Source of the DNA: Bacteroidota bacterium
GTDB lineage: Bacteria; Bacteroidota; Ignavibacteria; Ignavibacteriales; Ignavibacteriaceae
Length of the DNA stretch: 9,544 bases
Assembly: GCA_021793635.1 (NCBI GenBank)
Contig: JAJYSI010000089.1
Coordinates: 1-9,544, forward strand
Reading direction: 5' to 3'
Part shown: positions 1 to 6,545 of the stretch, one piece after another
Layout: every line of letters begins with the position of its first letter
Position numbering within the stretch: the first letter of the stretch is position 1
Made by a program: the position numbers and the translations under genes
Notes under the pieces: model-generated
Seen by the model: only the letters and a program-made list of their open reading frames with translations
What the model was told of the DNA's origin: nothing
Databases searched by the model: none

Positions 1-594
1 TTCGGGAAGTATAACCTTTTCCATCATTTGTCCTAAAGCTCCGTCGGCTAATATCATAGCGGGAATTCTATATTTTTCTGCAAGGCGAAAAGCGTCAAAG
101 ACAAAATCAGCCATTTCTTGAACAGAAGAAGGGGCGAGAACAGCTAAATGATAATCCCCATGCCCGCCGCCTTTAACAGCCTGAAAATAATCACCTTGAG
201 AAGGTTGAATAGTGCCTAAGCCGGGACCTCCGCGGCTTACATTAACAATGAGACAAGGCAACTGTGCAGAGGCAATATAAGAAATTCCTTCCTGCATTAG
301 GCTTATACCAGGACTTGAAGACGATGTCATAACCCGTCCGCCGGCGCCGGCGGCACCATAAATCATATTGATTGCGGCAACTTCGCTTTCTGCCTGGAGA
401 ACTACACCGTGGCGCTTAGGCATTTCGTTTGTAAAGTATTCCAGTATTTCTGATTGAGGAGTGATGGGGTATCCAAAATATGCATCAATTCCGGCTCTTA
501 TTGCGGCTTCGGCTAATGCTTCATTACCTTTCATAAGGCGGGCTTCCCTACCGCTTTGGCTGGCTTCGTTTTTTGATATTTTTTCTTGTTCCAT
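1..594 (-). CDS. vorB: 2-oxoacid:ferredoxin oxidoreductase, alpha subunit (VorB/KorA type), 3' end missing
   Basis: Cytoplasmic subunit of an oxygen-sensitive enzyme that oxidatively decarboxylates a 2-oxoacid (branched-chain oxoacid or 2-oxoglutarate) to the acyl-CoA while reducing ferredoxin. Only the first 198 residues are in the window, against about 350-380 for the family; the reading frame is open to base 1. Visible signatures are GYPITPQSE at residues 41-49, the AESEVAA segment at 69-74, the Ser/Gly-rich stretch followed by [12 protein letters not shown] at 95-106, and RGGPGLG at 121-127 followed by GDYFQ and GGGHGDYH at 142-149. The last block is typical of VorB-like rather than pyruvate-specific enzymes. 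The start is ATG at 592-594; a second possible start is Met21 ([10 protein letters not shown] at 532-534), where many homologues begin to align. No clear Shine-Dalgarno is seen. It lies 44 bp downstream of the ferredoxin gene, so the two are probably cotranscribed. The exact substrate cannot be read from this subunit alone. Confidence 0.9.
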   Translation of the reverse strand, partial: MEQEKISKNEASQSGREARLMKGNEALAEAAIRAGIDAYFGYPITPQSEILEYFTNEMPKRHGVVLQAESEVAAINMIYGAAGAGGRVMTSSSSPGISLMQEGISYIASAQLPCLIVNVSRGGPGLGTIQPSQGDYFQAVKGGGHGDYHLAVLAPSSVQEMADFVFDAFRLAEKYRIPAMILADGALGQMMEKVILPE

Positions 595-638
595 TTGTAA
601 AACCAATCATTAAAAGTTTTTAGGTCATAGATTACTAT

Positions 639-875
639 TTAACCGGCATTTTTTATTGCCGATTTTGGCTGACGGTAAACAGTTATTGCCACATCTGGGC
701 AAACAAGAGCGCAATTGACACAACCTGTACAATTATCCTGAACAAGTTCAGCAAAGCGGTACCCGTTTATGTTAATTTGCTTAGATAATCCAAGACTTTC
801 TTGGGGACATGCGACTATACAGAGTTCACATCCTTTACAAATATCCCGGTCGATAATTACAGTTCCCTTAATCAT
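639..875 (-). CDS. Small 2x[4Fe-4S] ferredoxin, delta-type subunit of 2-oxoacid oxidoreductase
   Basis: A 78-residue bacterial-type ferredoxin with two complete CxxCxxCxxxCP motifs: Cys13, 16, 19, 23 and Cys49, 52, 55, 59. Each set should ligate one [4Fe-4S] cluster, giving a short electron relay. In four-subunit 2-oxoacid oxidoreductases this protein is the delta subunit (VorD/KorD) that carries electrons from the thiamine-diphosphate site to soluble ferredoxin. The gene lies directly upstream of the alpha-subunit gene on the same strand, which supports that role over a free electron carrier. The start is ATG at 873-875, preceded by an A-rich leader with only a weak GATTGA ribosome-binding match. 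The protein has no signal peptide and is cytoplasmic. A stand-alone ferredoxin is possible but less likely given the spacing. I do not assign a symbol because VorD and KorD cannot be told apart here. Confidence 0.9.
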   Translation of the reverse strand: MIKGTVIIDRDICKGCELCIVACPQESLGLSKQININGYRFAELVQDNCTGCVNCALVCPDVAITVYRQPKSAIKNAG

Positions 876-1030
876 TTTTCAATCTTTTTTGTTAAAAAAT
901 AGACTTTAACAGATAGCAATTAAAAGTCAATATATATGCCAACCAGTTTATTCAAAATTTTCAAAGAATTATTCAAAGGAAGGTTTTCATAATTAAGAAC
1001 TTATAACTAAAGTGCCTGATTATTTCTTAT

Positions 1031-1113
1031 AAGAGGGAAAGAAGGATGAATTGTGGGAAATAAAGATGGAGTGGCGGAAAAATGGAAAAATGGAGTATTG
1101 GGGTAATGAAAAT
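1031..1113. repeat. Purine-rich stretch with degenerate short repeats
   Basis: The plus strand is strongly biased to A and G for about 80 bases and repeats variants of the words ATGGA, GGAAA and TGGAGT, including GGAAAAAT followed directly by GGAAAAAT at about 1075-1090. Read on the minus strand it is a run of CTCCAT/TTCCAT words. It does not encode a plausible protein. It could be a decayed low-complexity repeat; any function is unknown. Confidence 0.45.
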
Positions 1114-1134
1114 ACTGCATAATTCTATTTCTCC

Positions 1135-1279
1135 AACCTGCCTGGCGGCAGAGAGTGTTGCAGAACTCTCTTATTTAGTTTCGAACGTAAAGAGAGGTCT
1201 CAAAACTGTCTAAAATGGGATTTCTCCCTCCGGTCGAAATGACATTTTGGAGTTGTGCAACAGCCTCGGCAGACAGGTT
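1135..1279. repeat. Imperfect 145-bp palindrome, probable dispersed MITE-like repeat
   Basis: The ends are an inverted pair, AACCTG at 1135-1140 and CAGGTT at 1274-1279. Inside, a series of matching blocks falls on one symmetry axis near base 1209: GTTGCA 1157-1162 with TGCAAC 1256-1261, AACTC 1164-1168 with GAGTT 1250-1254, TTTCGA 1179-1184 with TCGAAA 1234-1239, and GAGA 1192-1195 with TCTC 1223-1226. The outer ends are shifted by four bases, consistent with a small indel in one arm. The element has no open frame, so it would be non-autonomous. It lies about 30 bp past the macroglobulin stop and would fold into a long hairpin in that mRNA, where it could also end or protect the transcript. 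Similar palindromes containing a TTTCGA word are, from memory, common intergenic repeats in Bacteroidota-like genomes. Confidence 0.7.
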
Positions 1280-1309
1280 TTCCAAGAGTCACTTGATAAC
1301 GTTACTTCA

Positions 1310-4300
1310 TTACCGATCGCGAACTTTTATCTCTGTGGAAGCGCTTCTTCCGATAACTTCCGGATAGTACATTAGATAGCATCGAGCCGGGGAAATCTTA
1401 AAGTCTCCGGGTATTTCTGCGCGAATTATGTAAGAAAAATTCATTGATTTTGTAGAGTTGGTTACAAAGAAGGAGACTTTGTCGTCATGATATTCTTTAT
1501 CAGCATAAAACCAGTTCATTGGTCTAAATCCAAATCCGCCGTAAAAGTGGTTATTGTTTTCACCTTCAATCTGGAAATTGTTTTCATCTTTTACAGCTTC
1601 AAAACCGGAAGGAAGCATATCTTCAAGAATTAAATATTGAAGATTATTTTCGTCTATTTCTACATGAGTTTTAACAAGAATTAAATCGCCAGACTCTACT
1701 GTACCGTTAAGTTTTTCTTTTGAATAAATGATTTTATTATCACTTTGCTGCGGTCTCAGAACAAAGTATTCGCGCTTTACATCAATTTTGCTATTTGGAT
1801 CAGCAATCTTTTTCTCAGGCAAATAGAACTCATTTACTCCGCTAAAATATAATTTACCGCTGCCTGATTTTTTTATTGTAATTTTGTTTATACCTTTTTT
1901 CAACAAATCCTCTTTGGAGCCATCAATTTTAATTGTCGACTCATCGCTAAAAATATCTTCTTTCGTAAATTGCTTAGTAAAAAGTTTTTTGCGATTCAAG
2001 AACACAGAAACGTCAAAATCTGGATTAAGTTCATTAGTTGATTTAAGATAATCTGCTAAAGCAAAAATAACGCTGGCGGTTTGCTGAGTTGACTGCCATG
2101 AAAATCCCTGCTTCTGGTTTAACAGCCACCTTACTGCTTTGGAAATAAGCTCAGGATCAAAATTGTTTTTCAACAAAGCTTTTACTGCAAACGCTGTAGT
2201 TTGAACTTTATCTTCTTGCCATGAATAGTGCCATTCCTTACCGCTCCAGAAAGCAAATGATTTTTCTTCTTGAACCAACTTTTTTAATTTTTCTAAAACG
2301 GAATAGAGAAGTGTTCGGGAGTTCATATTATTCAAAGCTATGGAAATCAAAGCGAGAGAATATGGGTTCAAATCTTTTTGAATTAGTTCATCTATAATTT
2401 TGACATAGGTTAAATGATCAAAATTATTTCCAGCCATTGCCGTCGTGTATGCATAAATCATAAAAGCAATTGTTGTCGGATCTAAGCTATTATAATTTTT
2501 TAATTGTGTTCTCAGGTTTTCGATTCCATAATTAAACGAAGTTGAATCTATTGAGAATCCAGCGTTTTTAGCAAGGCTCATTCCGTAGATAACATAGGCA
2601 GTCATATATGGATTTGTCTGGTCGTTAGTCCACCAACCCCAACCGCCATCAGGATGCTGAAAGCCGTATAATCTTTTTAACCCCGCATCAACGTCCACCG
2701 GTAGCTCCTTTAAAGTTTCCGCTTTTAAAGGAGCATTTATTTCTTTAAAAGTAGTTGCGACAATTATCGATGGTAAGAACCGGCTCATTGTTTGTTCAAC
2801 GCAACCGTAAGGATAGCCAACGAGATCGTCAAGCGCTTTTATTATTGTCCCGGCAAGCGAAGGTGAAACTGAGAAAGAAAATTTCGCGGCTCGAACATCT
2901 GAGTTCCTAGGAATAATAAAATCAATATCCTTACTGGAATTGTTACCGGAAATATTTGCAATTAATGGATCTATTTCTTTTATACCTGCCGGATGTACTG
3001 GAACTTTTATTTCCACAGCATCTGATTCTTCATTAGTCAATGCTTCTGCAAGCAATACCGCACTATCTGAGGGTGCAGTCACTTTAACTTTCCAATCAAT
3101 TCTAACTTCGGAATTGTTTTGAACCGAAACCGTATAGGAATTTCTTTTCTCCCATTTTTCACTTTTACTTAACCCCGGCTGATCAATTTTCGATTCAACA
3201 AGTTGAATATTTTTGGGTGCAAAAGAAATTTTAACTTTCTTTATTCCGTTTAAATAATTATGAACGATTGTTGAAATGGTAACCTCATCACCCTGCCTAA
3301 AGAATCTCGGAGCTTTTATTCGTATTAATAAATTTTTTCTTGAAATAATTTTATCCTCTTGCTGCCCGGCTTCCGTGTTTGCAGTTATACCTTTAACTGT
3401 AGCTCGCCAGGTAGTTAAATTATCCGGCATTCTGAAATTAACATCGGCAATACCGTTTTCATTAGTAACTACATCAGGTTTCCAGATAAGCGCATCGACA
3501 AAATTTGATCTTAGCTGCGGTTGAATATATTGTGTTTCACTCATTCCCTTGAACATTATTCCTTGTTGTGTCGCTATAGTCTGAGAAATTCCGGAATTCA
3601 TTTTAACAAAATCTTGCCCGCCAAGAAATCGTGGAGAGGGCGGGGTTGGAATTGTGTTTTGAAAATCCCCCATATCAAAGTTTTGAGAAGCCATTCCGGT
3701 TACGTCAACTTTTCCTTTGTAAAGCAATTCGGCGTTATCAAGAAGGATATAAAAATCATAATTACCAGCTACAATATCATTGAAATTAAAATTGCCGAGG
3801 GAATCAGCTTTAATTTTGTAAAAATACTTTTCACCGCTAAGGAGGACAAAAATATTATCATATTTTACAAAACCGGGGCGGGAAATTAGTTTACCTGAAA
3901 GACCGGCGTTTCCTTTTTCGCTAAGTTTTTTTGCATTATATAAAACTTTATCCGTTAGCAACAGCCTTCGACTGGAGCCGTTGTAATTATTATTTTGAAG
4001 CGAGCTATAAACCGGTATGAAAGAATATTTTGGTGCATAAAAAAAGTTTTGAATCTCCGGCGTGTTATCTTTCATGATAGAATAAATACTTTCGTCAATC
4101 ATACCAAAAGAAAGATCTACATTCTTAACCGGCTTTCCTTTTTGGTCCGTCACCAATATTTTATAAGAAGCTTCTTCGCCAGGCTTAAAGATTTTCTTTG
4201 ACGGCTTCAAAGAAATGTTAAGCAGCTTGTCTTTATCAAGCACTCCGATCAACTTCGAGCTTGTGTAAAGCTGCTTATCTTTCATAAAGGTAACGGAAAT

Positions 4301-6307
4301 ATTAAAGCTTGGCGCAAAATCAGTTGTTAGCTTTTCTTTTATATTCAGCGAAGTACCTTTTACGTCATAAATTTTATAGCCAAGAAAATTAGCCGCTTCG
4401 TAGCTAACAAGAATCTGAGCATTTGGCTGAGAAAGGAAAATGACAGCTGTGAGAGTATCTCCTTTGATATACGAGTCTTTATCTGTTTCAATCTGAACTC
4501 CGTACCTATTCCCCTCAAATGTATTTCCGTGAAAAGCGCCGATGGTAAAATAACCGGCAGCAGTAATTTTTCTACCTTTTTCATCGTGAGCAATGACCAA
4601 ATAATTATAGCTTCCCTGATAAAGCTGTCGCGGAAGAAAAGAGATAACGCCTTTTCCTGTAGAATCCGTTGAACCGTGAATCGTGTCGTCCGGAGGTCTG
4701 AAATAATTTTTACCCTGAATATTTTGCTCCGGGTAATTTACAACTAATTCGAATTCAGTCTTTACGGGTTTATTTATAAAATCGGAGGCAGTAACATTTA
4801 AGTCAATCGGTCTTCCGGCTTCAACAAAATATTTATCCGGAGAAGTAGAAATATTGAAGCTGCCTCTTGTAATAAAAATATCCTCAGAGCCTGAGACGGT
4901 TTGGCGCGAATTATCTGTCACCTCAGCTTCGATAGTATAAGTAAAGTCATTACTTAAAGTTGAATCAACCGTATAATGGAAAATAAATTGCCCGTTTTTA
5001 TCAAGAGTTCCTTCTTGTTGAGTAATTAATTCATTTGGGCTATGATAGTTAATTTTCCCCATATTGAATGAGTTGTAGAACCATGCAAACGCGGAACCAT
5101 GCCACCACGGTCTCCAATAACGCTGTCTAAATACTTTTACATTAACCGTTCCAGCCGTAACAGGAGAGCCGAAATAATACTTAGCAGAAATCATCGCATT
5201 AATCGTGTCGGTTACCGCATATTGATTTTTAGCAGTGGAAACAGTGACCAAATATTCCGGCTTTTTATATTCTTCGACACTGAATGAACCAAAGTAAGGC
5301 TGATTATTTTTAGCAGCAATGATGGAATAATCGCCAAGTTCGGCATCATCGCTAAGCTTAAAACTTCCGGATATTGCACCGAACTCGTTTGTTGTCATCT
5401 CTTGAGAAAAAATATCTTTCCTCTTTTGCGTTCTTATTATGATTTTAAATTTTTCACCGGCAACATTTATCAAACCATTGCCATTTCGTTCACGGATGAT
5501 AGCCTTGTAAAAAACAGTTTGCCCGGGGCGATAAACAGGTTGATTCGTATAGATATAGGCGGTGTAAGGTTTTGCGTCGAGCCGGAAATAAAAATAAGGA
5601 TCGCTTAAAATTGTTTCGTCTTTAGTTTGGGCAACCAGCAACGCATTCTCGTCGCTGAAGTCAATATTTCCCTTAATTGAAAATAGAGCTAAACCTGAGC
5701 TATCGGCATCTTTTTTAGCAATGAGTTTATTGTCGTTATATAAACTGAATTTGACATTTTTAATTACATCACCGGTTTTGGAATCGGCAACAAAGGCAAG
5801 TACCTGCCTGCCGCTATTTTTATAGATGATAGCTGTGTTTGTAACCGCAATTCCGCAATAAGCAACATGGTTCCCTTTTATTGCCTGGAGAATATAAGTG
5901 CCTGCTTCGTCAATTTTCCCTACGTCAAGATTATTATTAGCCCCAAAATTTCCGGAAGTATTTATTTCCGCATTCCATTGCTTAACCAGCTTTGTATACT
6001 TCAGCAAAATTTGCCTGTCATTTGCCCAGATATCAAAGTTTATCCTGAGGGAATTCTTATCTATTTTTGAAAAAAAATTAACCGGATCGGTGATCTTAAA
6101 AAGTCTGAATTGAAAATTATTATCAGTTTTTGAGTTAGAGAAAAGATTTACTGTTACATCACTGCTGGGAGTAAAAACCGTATAGCTTGAAAGATTGAAT
6201 CGTTCATTAAAATTCGGATCGTTTATCTGAGCAAATAATTTTAAGGTAACCGAAAAAGCTATGGATACAAATAGGAAGATAATGGCTTTGCTTAATTTAT
6301 AATTCAT
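1310..6307 (-). CDS. Secreted alpha-2-macroglobulin family protein with thioester motif
   Basis: Exported protein of about 1665 residues, within the usual range for bacterial alpha-2-macroglobulins. These trap attacking proteases: cleavage of a bait region exposes an internal thioester that binds the attacker covalently. Seen in order (numbering from ATG at 6305-6307): signal peptide (residues 1-26: Lys-containing start, hydrophobic core, LFA before Gln27); macroglobulin domains with PVYRPGQ at 257-263; an aromatic-rich loop at 397-414; an MIDESIY segment near 735; a carboxypeptidase-regulatory-like beta domain at about 802-871; a Pro/Gln/Ser-rich probable bait region at about 874-932; the A2M domain opening with FVDALIWKPD at 936; the thioester CVEQ at 1169-1172 in GYPYGCVEQ; the helical thioester domain with DGGWGWW at 1220-1226; and a C-terminal receptor-like domain ending in MYYPEVIGRS. 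I chose ATG 6307 over the in-frame TTG at 6329-6331 because it gives a normal short n-region and has AGAAG upstream. There is no lipobox cysteine, unlike E. coli YfhM, and no pbpC neighbour within the window. Confidence 0.93.
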   Translation of the reverse strand: MNYKLSKAIIFLFVSIAFSVTLKLFAQINDPNFNERFNLSSYTVFTPSSDVTVNLFSNSKTDNNFQFRLFKITDPVNFFSKIDKNSLRINFDIWANDRQILLKYTKLVKQWNAEINTSGNFGANNNLDVGKIDEAGTYILQAIKGNHVAYCGIAVTNTAIIYKNSGRQVLAFVADSKTGDVIKNVKFSLYNDNKLIAKKDADSSGLALFSIKGNIDFSDENALLVAQTKDETILSDPYFYFRLDAKPYTAYIYTNQPVYRPGQTVFYKAIIRERNGNGLINVAGEKFKIIIRTQKRKDIFSQEMTTNEFGAISGSFKLSDDAELGDYSIIAAKNNQPYFGSFSVEEYKKPEYLVTVSTAKNQYAVTDTINAMISAKYYFGSPVTAGTVNVKVFRQRYWRPWWHGSAFAWFYNSFNMGKINYHSPNELITQQEGTLDKNGQFIFHYTVDSTLSNDFTYTIEAEVTDNSRQTVSGSEDIFITRGSFNISTSPDKYFVEAGRPIDLNVTASDFINKPVKTEFELVVNYPEQNIQGKNYFRPPDDTIHGSTDSTGKGVISFLPRQLYQGSYNYLVIAHDEKGRKITAAGYFTIGAFHGNTFEGNRYGVQIETDKDSYIKGDTLTAVIFLSQPNAQILVSYEAANFLGYKIYDVKGTSLNIKEKLTTDFAPSFNISVTFMKDKQLYTSSKLIGVLDKDKLLNISLKPSKKIFKPGEEASYKILVTDQKGKPVKNVDLSFGMIDESIYSIMKDNTPEIQNFFYAPKYSFIPVYSSLQNNNYNGSSRRLLLTDKVLYNAKKLSEKGNAGLSGKLISRPGFVKYDNIFVLLSGEKYFYKIKADSLGNFNFNDIVAGNYDFYILLDNAELLYKGKVDVTGMASQNFDMGDFQNTIPTPPSPRFLGGQDFVKMNSGISQTIATQQGIMFKGMSETQYIQPQLRSNFVDALIWKPDVVTNENGIADVNFRMPDNLTTWRATVKGITANTEAGQQEDKIISRKNLLIRIKAPRFFRQGDEVTISTIVHNYLNGIKKVKISFAPKNIQLVESKIDQPGLSKSEKWEKRNSYTVSVQNNSEVRIDWKVKVTAPSDSAVLLAEALTNEESDAVEIKVPVHPAGIKEIDPLIANISGNNSSKDIDFIIPRNSDVRAAKFSFSVSPSLAGTIIKALDDLVGYPYGCVEQTMSRFLPSIIVATTFKEINAPLKAETLKELPVDVDAGLKRLYGFQHPDGGWGWWTNDQTNPYMTAYVIYGMSLAKNAGFSIDSTSFNYGIENLRTQLKNYNSLDPTTIAFMIYAYTTAMAGNNFDHLTYVKIIDELIQKDLNPYSLALISIALNNMNSRTLLYSVLEKLKKLVQEEKSFAFWSGKEWHYSWQEDKVQTTAFAVKALLKNNFDPELISKAVRWLLNQKQGFSWQSTQQTASVIFALADYLKSTNELNPDFDVSVFLNRKKLFTKQFTKEDIFSDESTIKIDGSKEDLLKKGINKITIKKSGSGKLYFSGVNEFYLPEKKIADPNSKIDVKREYFVLRPQQSDNKIIYSKEKLNGTVESGDLILVKTHVEIDENNLQYLILEDMLPSGFEAVKDENNFQIEGENNNHFYGGFGFRPMNWFYADKEYHDDKVSFFVTNSTKSMNFSYIIRAEIPGDFKISPARCYLMYYPEVIGRSASTEIKVRDR

Positions 6308-6469
6308 AAAAATCTTCTGGAAAATTTTCAAAAATAGATTTACAATTGAAGACCGATTAACTTTTCGGTTGAAATATAATAGAATTTAGAACAAAACTTA
6401 AGTAAATAAAAATAACGGTATCTAAAATAAAGCGTCAGAGAGTGACCCTATATCGGATTGGATGGTCAT

Positions 6470-6489
6470 TTCTTAACATCTTCTTAACA
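6470..6489 (+). promoter_or_regulatory. Tandem TTCTTAACA direct repeat, candidate response-regulator (Pho-box-like) site
   Basis: The 9-base word TTCTTAACA occurs at 6470-6478 and again at 6481-6489, so the copies are 11 bp apart and face the same side of the helix. The core is TTAACA-N5-TTAACA. Direct repeats at 11-bp spacing are how OmpR/PhoB-family regulators bind, and TTAACA repeats are close to the known Bacillus PhoP box. The second copy ends 10 bp before a TATATT hexamer (6500-6505). The repeat is seen directly; the regulator is inferred. Confidence 0.45.
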
Positions 6490-6511
6490 ATTCAAGTTTT
6501 ATATTTACAAT
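6484..6511 (+). promoter_or_regulatory. Candidate promoter of the glycosyltransferase operon
   Basis: TTAACA (6484-6489, one mismatch to TTGACA) and TACAAT (6506-6511, one mismatch to TATAAT) are separated by 16 bp. An overlapping alternative is TATATTTA at 6500-6507, seven of eight to the Bacteroidota -7 consensus TAnnTTTG. Either would start transcription about 25-35 bases before the first gene. The -35 hexamer is the second copy of the TTAACA repeat, so a regulator bound there would either replace or compete with sigma contact. Confidence 0.4.
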
Positions 6512-6545
6512 AGCTTAGAAAAAATATTTTTAACAGGATTACAAA

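Larger units (their letters stand above)
876..1309. other. 434-bp non-coding gap between the ferredoxin operon and the macroglobulin gene
   Basis: No open frame here has coding character. Both flanking genes are on the minus strand, so this holds the 3' end of the macroglobulin transcript and the promoter of the ferredoxin-vorB operon. The ferredoxin promoter should lie around 876-960 (minus-strand TTGACT and A/T-rich blocks are present), but I cannot pick a convincing -35/-10 pair. The rest is a purine-rich segment (about 1031-1113) and a long imperfect palindrome (1135-1279), listed separately. Confidence 0.8.
6308..6545. other. Divergent intergenic region between macroglobulin and glycosyltransferase operon
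   Basis: 238 bp that must contain both the leftward macroglobulin promoter and the rightward glycosyltransferase promoter. On the minus strand TATTTTTG (6329-6336) matches the TAnnTTTG -7 element of Bacteroidota housekeeping promoters and lies 21 bases before the macroglobulin ATG, but no TTG-type -33 partner sits at the right distance, so I do not call it. The rightward side holds the TTAACA repeat and promoter listed separately. A short GTCA-N5-TGAC inverted repeat is at 6434-6446. No open frame is seen. Confidence 0.7.

Noticed and set aside
1094..1116. AGTATT/AATACT hairpin as a terminator of the macroglobulin transcript
   Set aside because: Six A/T-rich pairs with a large loop, no U run, and nearly 200 bases past the stop; the palindrome at 1135-1279 is the stronger structure.
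2940..6113. Several plus-strand open frames of 60-122 codons inside the macroglobulin gene
   Set aside because: They are antisense shadows with no recognisable domains, while the minus strand is continuously coding across them with clear family motifs.
6308..6331. Extending the macroglobulin start to the in-frame TTG at 6331
   Set aside because: It adds eight residues before a normal signal peptide, uses a TTG where an ATG with AGAAG upstream exists at 6307, and would overlap the TATTTTTG promoter-like element.
6434..6446. GTCA-N5-TGAC inverted repeat as an operator
   Set aside because: Only four bases per arm, expected by chance in a region this size, and far upstream of the likely promoter.
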